DNA from: Crocosphaera sp. UHCC 0190
GTDB taxonomy: Bacteria > Cyanobacteriota > Cyanobacteriia > Cyanobacteriales > Microcystaceae
NCBI RefSeq assembly: GCF_034932065.1
Contig: NZ_JAYGHP010000010.1
Location: 106,105 to 170,104, forward strand
Length of the DNA stretch: 64,000 nt
Direction of reading: 5' to 3'
The notes under the pieces are model-generated. The model was not told the origin of the DNA. It did not search any database and saw only the letters and a program-made list of their open reading frames with translations. Shown piece after piece: positions 54,638 through 63,816 of the stretch. The position numbers were made by a program, and so were the translations under genes. Position 1 is the first letter of the stretch. The number at the start of each line of letters is the position of its first letter.

Positions 54638-55030
54638 TTAAGATGATTCACTATCTCCTATTTGCTTAACCGAGACATCGATCACCTCGACATCAATGGT
54701 TCCTGGCGGGGTAATGCGCTGAAAATGGCGGTCTTGTATTTCTAAGGTTTCCCCACAATTCGGACAACGGCATTGTGTGTTATTAAACCCAGTAAATTCA
54801 TAGCTACACACAGGACACTGATCTTCCACTAAGTTCCTTTGTACCCACCAGCGCAATACCCAAAAGGCGATCGCCGGGGTAACAATAATAATCCCTAACA
54901 GAATTAAAAACCCGTTGACCACCCAACCTAAACCCACTGCCCCTAATAATAGTCCCAAGACAATCAAATTTAATAAACAGCCTAAACCAGAGTTATTTAG
55001 CCATAATAGTTTTGGGGGATAATTATTCAC
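54638..55030 (-). CDS. Membrane protein with C-terminal zinc ribbon
   Basis: 130 residues. Two hydrophobic segments at about 16-38 and 42-62, then a zinc ribbon CPVCSYEFTGFNNTQCRCPNCG (about 74-95; Cys pairs CxxC and CxxC) and a beta-rich polar end. The topology puts the ribbon in the cytoplasm. No family name is certain. Alone upstream of psaC in the same orientation, with 134 bases between. Confidence 0.65.
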   Translation of the reverse strand: MNNYPPKLLWLNNSGLGCLLNLIVLGLLLGAVGLGWVVNGFLILLGIIIVTPAIAFWVLRWWVQRNLVEDQCPVCSYEFTGFNNTQCRCPNCGETLEIQDRHFQRITPPGTIDVEVIDVSVKQIGDSESS

Positions 55031-55156
55031 GATGCTCTCCCAGGTTGCTCATTTGTAGCACTCACGTTTTTCTATGCTATAGCAAATGAGGTAGTAGGGT
55101 GTAGGGATAGTTTAGTGATAAAGTAGGATAATTCACTCATGGGTTGAGAAGGCAGC

Positions 55157-55831
55157 ATGAGTCAGGGGAACAGTAGCAAAAGATCAGATTCATCATCAAC
55201 AACGGTTGTCGCCATTATCAATGGAAAGGGTGGAGTGGGGAAAACGACGACTGCTGTTAATATTGCGGCTATTTTAGCGGAGAAACATAACGTTCTCTTT
55301 GTCGATGCTGATCCCCAAGCTTCGGCGACTTGGTGGACGCAACGGCATAAAGAGGGGGTTAATTTTGATTTAACGGAAGAAACTAACCCAACACTGTTAG
55401 AAAAACTCCGTCAAATACAAGATTATGATTTAATTGTGGTTGATACACCTCCGGCATTGCGTTCAGAAGCTCTACAGGCGGTTATTTCTTCTGCTGATTA
55501 CTTGGTTTTGCCTACGCCTCCCGCAGCGATGGATTTAACGGCACTGATTGAAACGGTGAGAACAGCAGTGATGCCTTTTAAGATCGCCCATCGGGTATTA
55601 TTAACTAAGGTGGACTCCCGCAGTTTAAAGGAAACCCTAGAGGCTCAAAATACCCTTTTAGAGTTAGGCATTCCCGCTTGTCATGCCTTTGTACGTCAAT
55701 ATAAAGCTCATGAACGGGCTGTTTTAGACGGGGTTCCTATTACAGAATGGCACGGCAAAAATGCGAAGGAAGCTCAAGCAGACTATCGCCGTGTGGTAGA
55801 AGAATTACAACGAGATTGGAATAAATTATGA
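55157..55831 (+). CDS. ParA/MinD-type ATPase, McdA-like candidate
   Basis: 224 residues. Deviant Walker [15 protein letters not shown] near 22-35, switch I VDADPQASATWW near 51-62 (Walker A' Asp), and Walker B LIVVDTPPA near 94-102. A nonspecific-DNA-binding end follows with Lys/Arg. ParA ATPases position plasmids, chromosomes or other cargo. The next gene overlaps by 4 bases and encodes a coiled-coil protein with a C-terminal Trp, the layout of the carboxysome-positioning pair McdAB. That identity is inference. Confidence 0.8.
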   Translation: MSQGNSSKRSDSSSTTVVAIINGKGGVGKTTTAVNIAAILAEKHNVLFVDADPQASATWWTQRHKEGVNFDLTEETNPTLLEKLRQIQDYDLIVVDTPPALRSEALQAVISSADYLVLPTPPAAMDLTALIETVRTAVMPFKIAHRVLLTKVDSRSLKETLEAQNTLLELGIPACHAFVRQYKAHERAVLDGVPITEWHGKNAKEAQADYRRVVEELQRDWNKL

Positions 55832-56448
55832 CAAAACAACGATTATCTGATTTAATTCGCAACGAAGCGACACAAAATCCTAAACTTGAAACTTTGGTTT
55901 CTCAAGGGGTTCAGGAAACCTTAGAAACCGTTGATATTTCTGCAAATTCTTCTAGCAGTCGTAGTCGTATGACGAAAGCACAACTTGATGAGCTTGTGAG
56001 TGAATTAACAACGACTTTGGACGCTGAAAAAGAGCGAGTTAATACTTTACAAACTGAGATTAATACTTTAGAAACTACTGTTAAACAACAAGATGAATTA
56101 GTCAGTCATCTTCAAGAGCAATTAACCCAAGTGGAACAACATAAAACTGAAGTTAATGAGCAAAAACAGTTAGTGGAAAAATTATACGCTCAACTGCAAC
56201 AAAAAGACGAAATAGCGGCTCAATTGGCAGAAAAGGAACAAATCATTGAGACTTTGCAAGCTGAGCTAAATCAAGTACAAAAAACGATCAAACCTGCCCC
56301 TAAATCTCAGGAAATTGTTGCACCCAAAAAAGTATATCAAGAATCTGCTTTAGCGAGACAAGCGAGAGAATTAGAAGCATTTACTGCTCCATCTTCTGCC
56401 AGTCAACAGAAAGAATTAACTAATCAAGATATTGGTTGGTTTGATTAA
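55828..56448 (+). CDS. Coiled-coil partner of the ParA ATPase, McdB-like candidate
   Basis: 206 residues. N-terminal polar, Ser-rich region to about 50, a long Gln/Glu/Lys-rich coiled coil (about 50-155, many heptad Leu, e.g. TLQTEINTLETTVKQQDELV), then a tail ending in QDIGWFD. McdB proteins share a low-complexity N terminus, a Gln-rich central coiled coil and an invariant Trp at the C terminus. All three are seen here. Start ATG overlaps the ParA stop (ATGA). No DNA-binding ParB domain is present. Confidence 0.65.
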   Translation: MTKQRLSDLIRNEATQNPKLETLVSQGVQETLETVDISANSSSSRSRMTKAQLDELVSELTTTLDAEKERVNTLQTEINTLETTVKQQDELVSHLQEQLTQVEQHKTEVNEQKQLVEKLYAQLQQKDEIAAQLAEKEQIIETLQAELNQVQKTIKPAPKSQEIVAPKKVYQESALARQARELEAFTAPSSASQQKELTNQDIGWFD

Positions 56449-56454
56449 TTGTAG

Positions 56455-56471
56455 GGTGGGCATTGCCCACC
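56455..56471. repeat. Palindrome GGTGGGC-ATT-GCCCACC
   Basis: Third copy of the palindrome seen at 30834 and 31630, but without the AATTTTTAG flank of those two. It lies 6 bases after the coiled-coil gene stop. Confidence 0.75.
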
Positions 56472-56554
56472 TTACTTATTTGTCAATATGAAGATAAATA
56501 TGATTACTGGATTAGAACCTTTTTTAATCGATATTGCCGATAATACACCATTGT

Positions 56555-56573
56555 GGGCGCAAGCATTGCGCCC
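56555..56573. repeat. Palindrome GGGCGCAA-GCA-TTGCGCCC
   Basis: Stem of 8 bp, loop GCA. One of three stem-loops of the family within 166 bases. Confidence 0.75.
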
Positions 56574-56601
56574 TACAGTGGGATGAATTCCGTTTTTGTA
56601 G

Positions 56602-56620
56602 GGGCGTATTGCATACGCCC
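56602..56620. repeat. Palindrome GGGCGTAT-TGC-ATACGCCC
   Basis: Stem of 8 bp, loop TGC, preceded by TTGTAGG. It is 54 bases from the end of the reverse-strand get3d gene. Confidence 0.75.
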
Positions 56621-56673
56621 TTTGTTCGATAAGATGCGCTTATCACCATAAGTACAGGAGAGGGTAAGTCCTG

Positions 56674-57867
56674 TTAAACTTTGGCCCCAACTCCACTACT
56701 AAAGCGAATTTTTAAGTAATCTTCCTCCATTTTTGCCCCTGAAGGTTTCAAAGCAGCTAACGCTTGAGGTAACACTAAATTACGGCGATGATTACCAATT
56801 CTGATGTTTAATTCGTCTCCAGTTTTATTGAGTTGAACTTGTTCTTTTGGAATTCCTGGTAAATACAACTCTAAGCTATATTCCTGATCTTTTTGAACAA
56901 TTCTAATTGTGTTTTCTTCATGATAAACCTTCGCAGGATCTTCATCTTTGTAGAGAGTATCTTTCAGTCTTTCTAAAGCTGCCATGCCACATAATTCTTC
57001 TGAAAATAATGGCACTTCTTTAACCGGTAAAGGATGAAAATCATCATAAATTTCCTGCTTATAAATCTGTTGATTTTCTTTCCATTTTTTAAAGAAAGGA
57101 TCAGTCACAGTGTCAGGAATAATACGATTAGCGATTACTAAATCTGTAGAAACATTGTACAAACTTAAATAAGCATGGGCCCGTAAAGATTCTTTAATCA
57201 CCATTTTTTCGGGATTAGTGACTAAACGGACGGAAGTTTGCTTATTATCCGTCAAAACCTTCTCTAATGCTTCAATTTGCTCGTAAAATTCATAGGGTGC
57301 GTCCATTACCTCCTTATCTGGTAAAGAAAATCCGGCGATCGGTCGGAACAAAGGTTCTACCAAGGGACGCAACGCAACGGACATCCCTTGTAACGGTTTA
57401 TAAAATCTTCTCATATACCAGCCCCCCACTTCAGGGAGACTAAGCAAACGTAAAGCAGTTCCGGTGGGGGCAGAATCTATAATTAAAACGTCGTATTCTC
57501 CCTCATCATAGTGGCGTTTCATGCGAACCAAGCCAAAAATTTCATCCATTCCTGGTAAAATAGCTAATTCTTCCGCTTGCACCCCATCTAACCCTCTTGC
57601 TTGCAATACCTGGGTTATATAGCGTTTAACTGCCCCCCAATTCCCCTCTAATTCCATCAATGCGTCTAATTCTGCCCCCCAAAGGTTAGGACGCAGTAAA
57701 CGAGGATCATGGCCTAATTCTAGATCAAAGCTATCGGCAAGGGAATGGGCCGGGTCGGTACTTAAGACTAAGGTTTTATATCCTAATTCCGCACATCTCA
57801 GGCCAGTGGCCGCAGCGACGGAGGTTTTACCAACCCCTCCTTTACCAGTCATGAGGATTACACGCAT
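56674..57867 (-). CDS. get3d: Get3d (ArsA-type ATPase with C-terminal HSP20-like domain)
   Basis: 397 residues from ATG at 57867 ([16 protein letters not shown]). The complete deviant Walker [13 protein letters not shown] switch region near 36-47 and [12 protein letters not shown] near 127-138 mark an active ArsA/Get3 ATPase. The last 80 residues ([21 protein letters not shown]) are the alpha-crystallin-like domain that defines Get3d, a family conserved in photosynthetic organisms. The longer frame start at 57954 would overlap the DUF2358 gene and is rejected. It lies 35 bases behind that gene. Confidence 0.88.
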   Translation of the reverse strand: MRVILMTGKGGVGKTSVAAATGLRCAELGYKTLVLSTDPAHSLADSFDLELGHDPRLLRPNLWGAELDALMELEGNWGAVKRYITQVLQARGLDGVQAEELAILPGMDEIFGLVRMKRHYDEGEYDVLIIDSAPTGTALRLLSLPEVGGWYMRRFYKPLQGMSVALRPLVEPLFRPIAGFSLPDKEVMDAPYEFYEQIEALEKVLTDNKQTSVRLVTNPEKMVIKESLRAHAYLSLYNVSTDLVIANRIIPDTVTDPFFKKWKENQQIYKQEIYDDFHPLPVKEVPLFSEELCGMAALERLKDTLYKDEDPAKVYHEENTIRIVQKDQEYSLELYLPGIPKEQVQLNKTGDELNIRIGNHRRNLVLPQALAALKPSGAKMEEDYLKIRFSSGVGAKV

Positions 57868-57902
57868 GATTTTTTCAGAAAAATTTACATTACTTATTTT
57901 TA

Positions 57903-58289
57903 TTATGAAGGATTTGGGAAAAAATGTTGTTTCACCACGTCCCACTTGGAACAATTCCAGTAGTCAATGTGAGAGGTAATGAGGTTTTGGTCATTAATGC
58001 TTAATTCGCTGCTTCCTGGGATAGAAATAGAGGGTTTCCAGGGGAGGGGGGTTGTCCAGTGGAGTGTCCATTTTGTATGAATTATGTTATCAGATTGATA
58101 AATATTGTGTAATTCTAAATCAATATTTTTGAACCAAGTTGACATAAATTGAATCATAGTTTGATAGCGTTTAATTCCCGTAAATTCAGTCATGGGATCT
58201 TTAAAGTAAACATTTTCGGCATAAATTGAGTAAGTTTGGTTCTGGGGAAATGTTTGGTAGTCTTTTTTGATTATGTCTAGGATATTCAT
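57903..58289 (-). CDS. DUF2358 family protein
   Basis: 128 residues with a SnoaL/NTF2-like pattern: [42 protein letters not shown] (about 5-46), then [22 protein letters not shown]2358 proteins occur in cyanobacteria and plants, with no known enzyme activity. It lies 35 bases before get3d on the same strand, so the two are probably co-transcribed. Confidence 0.82.
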   Translation of the reverse strand: MNILDIIKKDYQTFPQNQTYSIYAENVYFKDPMTEFTGIKRYQTMIQFMSTWFKNIDLELHNIYQSDNIIHTKWTLHWTTPLPWKPSISIPGSSELSINDQNLITSHIDYWNCSKWDVVKQHFFPNPS

Positions 58290-58450
58290 GATTAAAAGTG
58301 ATTGGATTTTTATTTGGAAAGCAAGGAAACAAACATAATTAGCCTAAAATAAAGCAATTTTATCTTAATTGTAAAGAATAAATTAAAAAAATCAATAACA
58401 AATTTTCCCTTAATGAAATTCTCAGATAATTCTCAGATACTTGTGGGTCA

Positions 58451-59254
58451 ATGAATCTCGTCGTTAACCGCTTTTACCAAAATAATCAGAAGATGAATAA
58501 AATTATCATAGGCAGTTTAGTTGCACTCAGTTCCTTGTTTTCTCTGACTTTACCCTCCAAAGCAGCAAGGATTCAAGTCACTGTCACTAACCTCACGAAT
58601 AACAGTGTTTTTAGTCCTGTTAGTAGCATTTTTCATGATGGTAGCTTTGACAATTTTAATTTAGGTGAAGCTGCTTCTCTGGGAATTGAAAGAATAGCTG
58701 AAGATGGAAATGGCTCATTCTTGAATGCTGATGCAATTAGTAGTGGTTTTGTCGCAGGAAGTGTCGGAACAGGGCCTATTACCGCAGGAGTGACTGTTTC
58801 GGGGATTTTTGAAGTTAATCCAAGTCTTGGACGCTACTTTAATTTTGCTTCGATGTTTGTCCCCAGTAATGACGCATTTATCGGCAATGATGACCAAACA
58901 GAGTATCAAATTTTTGACATCAATGGGAAATTTATCTCTCAAATAATTGATGTTCCAGCCTTTGAAATTTGGGACGCAGGGACAGAAGTTAATGACGAAA
59001 TCAGTCCTAATGCAGCAATTCCTGGTCAAAGTGGTATTGCGGGTGCAGGAACTACTGAAGGTGGTGTCGTTACGGTTCATCCCGGATTTACTGCTGGTGG
59101 TAATTTAGAACAATTAGGGTTTACCAGTCCGACTAACCTTCCTTCTCCTGTGTTCAGAATTACTATCACCTCTGTTCCTGAACCTAGCACCTTACTTGGA
59201 CTCTTGACAGTTGGTGGTTTGTCTTTGCTCATCAAAAGAAAGAAGCAAAACTAA
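58451..59254 (+). CDS. PEP-CTERM protein with spondin-type domain
   Basis: 267 residues from 58451, or 253 from the internal ATG at 58493, which begins a cleaner signal peptide (MNKIIIGSLVALSSLFSLTL...SKAA). The mature part has ARIQVTVTNLTNNSVFSPVSSIFHDGSFDNFNLGEAASLGIERIAEDG, the Spondin_N pattern of PEP-CTERM proteins. The C terminus is VPEPSTLLG, a hydrophobic helix and KRKKQN. Exported, probably to the cell surface. A terminator follows. Confidence 0.85.
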   Translation: MNLVVNRFYQNNQKMNKIIIGSLVALSSLFSLTLPSKAARIQVTVTNLTNNSVFSPVSSIFHDGSFDNFNLGEAASLGIERIAEDGNGSFLNADAISSGFVAGSVGTGPITAGVTVSGIFEVNPSLGRYFNFASMFVPSNDAFIGNDDQTEYQIFDINGKFISQIIDVPAFEIWDAGTEVNDEISPNAAIPGQSGIAGAGTTEGGVVTVHPGFTAGGNLEQLGFTSPTNLPSPVFRITITSVPEPSTLLGLLTVGGLSLLIKRKKQN

Positions 59255-59280
59255 ATAATTGTCACCTATAAGTTGGATGT

Positions 59281-59318
59281 GAAACTTCTCATGATTAATG
59301 AGTAAGTTTCTTTTTTTT
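59281..59318 (+). terminator. Terminator of the spondin-domain gene
   Basis: GAAACTT-CTCAT pairs with ATGAG-T-AAGTTTC (59281-59292 with 59298-59310, one bulged T), then eight T from 59311. Confidence 0.85.
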
Positions 59319-59438
59319 CTTGATCATTTAATGAAATCTAGACTTCTTGTCAAAGCAGATATGAGAGTTTGGAACAATTGACAAAATCATCAAGTCATCA
59401 AATATGATCTCATTTAAACAGATATAAACCTTTCCACC

Positions 59439-59681
59439 TTGCCATTTACTATTATTGCCCCCAAACCAGGGCCAACCACAAGCGATCGCATTCTAGAACT
59501 CATTTTAACTCACCCTCATGGCATCACTGTTAAAGGATTGAGCGATCGCTTAAATCGCCCCGTTTCGATGATACAACATTGCCTAAAAGATCTCGCGTCC
59601 TTAAAAATTGTAAGGGCCGAACTTAATCCAGATGATAGACAATGGGTTTATTATCCTGCTAGTAAACTAACAGAAAATTAA
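59439..59681 (+). CDS. Winged-helix domain protein
   Basis: 80 residues from a TTG at 59439. TSDRILELILTHPHGITVKGLSDRLNRPVSMIQHCLKDL near 14-52 is a MarR/ArsR-like helix-turn-helix, followed by a wing (IVRAELNPDDRQWVYYPAS). Probably a small DNA-binding regulator. Its stop overlaps the convergent histidine kinase stop by 4 bases. Confidence 0.65.
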   Translation: MPFTIIAPKPGPTTSDRILELILTHPHGITVKGLSDRLNRPVSMIQHCLKDLASLKIVRAELNPDDRQWVYYPASKLTEN

Positions 59682-62215
59682 ACTTGGCTTTGGGCAGCAA
59701 ATGAAATCACTTCCCACAGTTGTTGAATTTGATGTTTATTATCAGGAATTAAACAAGGAAAGACCGATAAATTGTCAATTTGGTTTGCCGCTTCTGTGGT
59801 GGTGACATCTAAAATCACCAAAGGTAGTGCTGATAATTCAGGTTGTTGAGATAGGGACTGTAAATAACGGCTCGGATTTTCAAGAAATTGTCCATCCAAC
59901 ACCAGCACATCGATATCCCAGACATTGGTCAACATTTCTGCCTGTTCGAGATCATCCGCTTCCAAAATGCGATGATTAAACTGAGATAATTGAGCAATCA
60001 ATGTCCACTCTAACCGCGATCCCAAGGACATTCCCTGTTCTTTCCCTTGAGGAAAATTAGGGTTCAGACGCAAAATCGTTAGAGCGCGAGTCTGGGGGAT
60101 ATGTGTCGGCTGTACATTCTCTAAAATCTTCTGTAAGGCTAGTAAATCAGCAGCAACAGGGAAGAAACCATCCGCGTAGTTATGTTCCTTTAAAGACTGA
60201 TTTTCTGGGGTAGCCGTTACAAAAATGCGAATCTCTTTAGTTTGAGGATCGGATTTCAGTAAGGTTAACACATCCCATCCTGATAATAAGGGCAATAAGG
60301 GATTGAGAAAAACCGCATAAGGCCGCAATTGTCGGGCTTTTTCCACCGCTTCCGTCCCCGTGCGAGCAATCACCACACGATAGCCTAATTGAGTCAACTT
60401 ACCTAGTAAATCTTCGATCGCCTGGGGAATCGCTTCAACAATTAATACTAAGGGATTACAAGATTGTGTATTCGGTTTGATTTCTGGTTTTCCAGGAGAC
60501 GGAGGTAATAACAAAGTAAATTCACTACCTTGGCCCGCTTTAGAGACAAAAGAAACTTCTCCACCGTGGGCCCGGGCCAATCTTTGGGTTAAAACCAAAC
60601 CTAGTCCCGTTCCTTCAAACTGTCGAGTCAGGGGATTTTCTAATTGTTGAAATTTCTGAAAAATCAGATGTTGACACTCTTCAGGAATACCAATTCCCGT
60701 ATCCCAAACTGTAAAGGCGATCCAATTTTCCCAGCGATTGACTTTCAGTCCAAATTTTCCCCCAACTTGGGTAAATTTCCTGGCATTATCCAACAGATGA
60801 ACCAACATTTGATGGATTCGTAATTCATCCGCTATCAGTAAATTTAAACCAGGTTCTATTTCCAAACTGAAAGACAAAGGAGAGTCAGTTTTTGCTTGAT
60901 ATTTTTCCTGAATTGAATAATAAGCGCGTTCACAAAGATTTTTAATGGTCAACGGCACAAATGATAATTGAAGTTGCCCCGTTTCCAAGCGAGTTAAATC
61001 CAGTAAATCATTGACTAAGGTCATCAGTTGACGACCACTGCGATAAATTAATTCTGCATAATGAACTTGACGCGCATTGAGTTCGCCAACTTTTTGCTCT
61101 TGGAGGAGACTGGATAACCCAACAACCGCCGTTAAGGGGGATTTGAGTTCATGACTGATACAAGCGAGGAATTCATCTTTCATGCGATTTAGTTGCACTA
61201 AATCAGCATTTTTGGCGGCTAATTCCTGACATAATTGTTGTTGTGATGTAACATCCGTAGCAACCACAATGGAGATCGTCGCCGAGAATTTGTCTGTGGT
61301 CAGAGGACACTTCACAAATTGCCAAACCCGTTCTTTACAAGAAACGGGTTGGGGTTGGATAGTATTAAAATCTGGGGAAAAGGAGGGATAGATTTCGTCT
61401 CCGTAAGGAGAGGGTTCTAATTCCGTAACACCATAGGGAAGCGACTTTAACCATTGAGAACGGGAAATATCTGTCACTGCGGCAGAATTTTGAGCGACCC
61501 ATTCCGAGTAAAATTGTCCGTGAGCCGGAGATCGATTAACCCTTGAAGTCTGGGTGTGTAACGGTAACATTTGTTCAGCGGGGAGAGGGCAGGCACTAGC
61601 ATCATCTGGGGGAATAAATTCCCCAATTTGTTCCCGCCAAGTCCGGTTTTGTTGAATAATATCGCCCTGTTCTGTCTGTAACATCACCGGAAGGGGCAAT
61701 TCTTCTAATAATTCTGTTAGGAGTTGCTTGGCCGAGTTAACTGAAAACGACTCTGACCCTACAGTGTTTTTTTGAGCGAGGAGAGTTTTTAAAATGCGCC
61801 AACTGTCGAGCAACCCTAAAAATCTACCCCGTTCATCGATCAGACCATAGATAGTTTGGGAGGGGTCTGTTCTTGCCTCGTCTTGTATGTAGGGCAAAAA
61901 CTCAGCTAAACCTAGATGAGAGGGAATCAGCACCAGTGGACTTAAACAAGTCTGCCAATCCCAAGGCGCAAAGGAAGCTGGAGATTGACTCCATTTCCAA
62001 GACCTGATATCGAGTTGATCGGGTGTGATCAGAGGCTGTTCGATCAGAGTCAGCATTAATTGACGACTGGAAATGATTCCCAATGGAATCTCATACTCAT
62101 TAACCAAAACAACGCTATCATACTGACTTGATTGAAATTGGCTAATTAGCTGATGGACAGTCACAGGCAGGTGACATAGAGGGACCGGTTGAAGAAAGTG
62201 TTGGAGGGTAAGCAT
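59678..62215 (-). CDS. Hybrid histidine kinase with degenerate receiver domains
   Basis: 845 residues, no membrane segments. Order: CBS-like pair (about 10-150), PAS-like region (165-320), HisKA with SHELKSPLTAVVGLSS (His near 354), HATPase (about 460-575: DTGIGIPEE, GTGLGLVLTQRL), receiver-like domain 1 (about 590-700) and a second receiver-like domain (about 715-845). In receiver 1 the phospho-acceptor Asp is Asn (VFLNPLLPLLSGWD) and the acidic pair is VEAI. The second ends with VLVLDGQF, a possible Asp. Receives its signal in the cytoplasm. Confidence 0.85.
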   Translation of the reverse strand: MLTLQHFLQPVPLCHLPVTVHQLISQFQSSQYDSVVLVNEYEIPLGIISSRQLMLTLIEQPLITPDQLDIRSWKWSQSPASFAPWDWQTCLSPLVLIPSHLGLAEFLPYIQDEARTDPSQTIYGLIDERGRFLGLLDSWRILKTLLAQKNTVGSESFSVNSAKQLLTELLEELPLPVMLQTEQGDIIQQNRTWREQIGEFIPPDDASACPLPAEQMLPLHTQTSRVNRSPAHGQFYSEWVAQNSAAVTDISRSQWLKSLPYGVTELEPSPYGDEIYPSFSPDFNTIQPQPVSCKERVWQFVKCPLTTDKFSATISIVVATDVTSQQQLCQELAAKNADLVQLNRMKDEFLACISHELKSPLTAVVGLSSLLQEQKVGELNARQVHYAELIYRSGRQLMTLVNDLLDLTRLETGQLQLSFVPLTIKNLCERAYYSIQEKYQAKTDSPLSFSLEIEPGLNLLIADELRIHQMLVHLLDNARKFTQVGGKFGLKVNRWENWIAFTVWDTGIGIPEECQHLIFQKFQQLENPLTRQFEGTGLGLVLTQRLARAHGGEVSFVSKAGQGSEFTLLLPPSPGKPEIKPNTQSCNPLVLIVEAIPQAIEDLLGKLTQLGYRVVIARTGTEAVEKARQLRPYAVFLNPLLPLLSGWDVLTLLKSDPQTKEIRIFVTATPENQSLKEHNYADGFFPVAADLLALQKILENVQPTHIPQTRALTILRLNPNFPQGKEQGMSLGSRLEWTLIAQLSQFNHRILEADDLEQAEMLTNVWDIDVLVLDGQFLENPSRYLQSLSQQPELSALPLVILDVTTTEAANQIDNLSVFPCLIPDNKHQIQQLWEVISFAAQSQV

Positions 62216-62390
62216 TGAGCTAAGATGGGGGACTGGGTGGCCAGAGACAAGGGAAGACAGTCTTCTATTCTAATATGCCTTGATTTTCAACACTTAGAGA
62301 CTGATAAATTACAATTAATTACAATTCTCAGGATAGGTTCATATAGTTTGACTTTTCAATCACATTTTTTTAACATTTTCTACTGATTCT

Positions 62391-62933
62391 TTACTGGGGC
62401 TGTCTTATACGGATCATAGCATTTTGAATGCGTTTTTTCAGGGTTTCGTCTTTTTGCGCGCTTTCCGTAATAGTATTAAATTGATTTGAAGTGAGTCCGC
62501 TCTCTTGGGCAATCTTTTTGGATTGATTACAAAATTCAACCGCAACTTTTTGGGCATCTGTTGGTAGCGGTTTGAGAGTCTGTGGTCGATCACAAGCAAT
62601 TTCCGGTGGGGGATTACCGATAATTTCCTCAATCTTCTGATAAGCGGTTTGACGCTGAAATTCTATCTTCAGCACCGTTTGGGCATAATTGGTAATATCT
62701 TCATCACTAAAGTTTGTCTCTGGCGGCGAAGTTCTTGGGGAAAATATGGGAACAAAATTACAGCCATGAAGAATACCGAGAATTGCTAGTAAACTAGACA
62801 TTAGAGAACGAGTCAAAGTTCTGTTCAAATTTAAGAGGGAACAGTGAATAAACACCATGCGTTGAGCCGCCAAGTATATAATAATAACTAAATCCCCGCC
62901 TGGGTTTCTTTTTTTTTGAATTATTTTAAGCAT
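62391..62933 (-). CDS. DUF4168 family protein
   Basis: 180 residues from ATG at 62933, preceded by AAGGA. The C-terminal part FSDEDITNYAQTVLKIEFQRQTAYQKIEEI...FNQSKKIAQESGLTSNQFNTIT is the DUF4168 helical pattern. A hydrophobic stretch SSLLAILGILHGCNF near 46-60 looks like a lipoprotein signal, so the real start may be an internal ATG at 62858 or 62801. Function unknown. Stand-alone gene. Confidence 0.72.
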   Translation of the reverse strand: MLKIIQKKRNPGGDLVIIIYLAAQRMVFIHCSLLNLNRTLTRSLMSSLLAILGILHGCNFVPIFSPRTSPPETNFSDEDITNYAQTVLKIEFQRQTAYQKIEEIIGNPPPEIACDRPQTLKPLPTDAQKVAVEFCNQSKKIAQESGLTSNQFNTITESAQKDETLKKRIQNAMIRIRQPQ

Positions 62934-63015
62934 TATAAGTTCCTTATGATCCCCAGAAAAAATTTAGACCGGAATATTGGTATTTGGCCGGTTGATCCTA
63001 GTCTGGTTCTTTCCT

Positions 63016-63816
63016 ATGAATAATACAAGCAAGGTTGAGTCTATAACCTCCCCTTTCCTCCATATTCCCGTCTTGTCTCAAGAACTGATTTCTGGCTTAC
63101 AAATTTGTCCAGGTGGTCATTATTTAGATGCTACCCTTGGCCGTGGCGGCCATACCGGCTTAATCTTGGAAGGGTTTCCTGATGTCAGAGTAACCGCAAT
63201 TGATCGAGATCAAGAGGCGATCGCCGCTACCCAAGAGACTCTCTCTCACTTCGGGGAAGATAGATTAAGATTTTGGCAGGGAAATTTTGCGGACTATTCA
63301 GGACAAGAAGCAGAATTTTCGGGAATTATTGCGGATCTAGGGGTCAGTTCCCCTCAATTTGATGTACCAGAGAGGGGCTTTAGTTTTCGCCATGAAGCTC
63401 CCCTAGATATGCGAATGGATCGTCAACAGTCCCTTACCGCGCAAGATATTATTAATTATTGGTCAGAAAAAGACCTGGCCGATCTTTTTTATCGCTATGG
63501 GGAAGAAAGGCGAGCGCGTCCTCTGGCCCGTCATCTTGTGCAAAAACGCCCTTTTAACACCACCACAGAACTTGATGAATTATCATCTTTAGAGAAATTT
63601 CTGCAAAAAGCCCCCCATTGGTTACAACCAGGAGGACATATTGCCATTATTAGTTTCCATAGTCTTGAAGATCGTATCGTTAAATATGCCTTTCGGGACT
63701 CTCCTGAGTTAATTATTATTACTAAAAAGCCTCTAATTTCCCAACCAGAAGAACAGGCTAAAAATCCCCGTTCTCGTTCTGCAAAGCTGAGAATAGCGGA
63801 ACGAAAAGCTAATTAA
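63016..63816 (+). CDS. rsmH: 16S rRNA (cytosine-1402 N4) methyltransferase with internal deletion
   Basis: 266 residues from ATG at 63016; the family is usually 300 or more. Present: [56 protein letters not shown] and APLDMRMD, up to [22 protein letters not shown]. Then [10 protein letters not shown] joins directly to the C-terminal [20 protein letters not shown]. The block normally between them, with HPATRxFQALRIxVN, is missing in frame (about 35 residues). The product may be inactive. The upstream in-frame TTG at 62977 is less likely. Confidence 0.9.
   Translation: MNNTSKVESITSPFLHIPVLSQELISGLQICPGGHYLDATLGRGGHTGLILEGFPDVRVTAIDRDQEAIAATQETLSHFGEDRLRFWQGNFADYSGQEAEFSGIIADLGVSSPQFDVPERGFSFRHEAPLDMRMDRQQSLTAQDIINYWSEKDLADLFYRYGEERRARPLARHLVQKRPFNTTTELDELSSLEKFLQKAPHWLQPGGHIAIISFHSLEDRIVKYAFRDSPELIIITKKPLISQPEEQAKNPRSRSAKLRIAERKAN

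Noticed and set aside
57868..57954. Longer Get3d N terminus
   Set aside because: It would overlap the DUF2358 gene and put 29 non-conserved residues before the usual [11 protein letters not shown] start.
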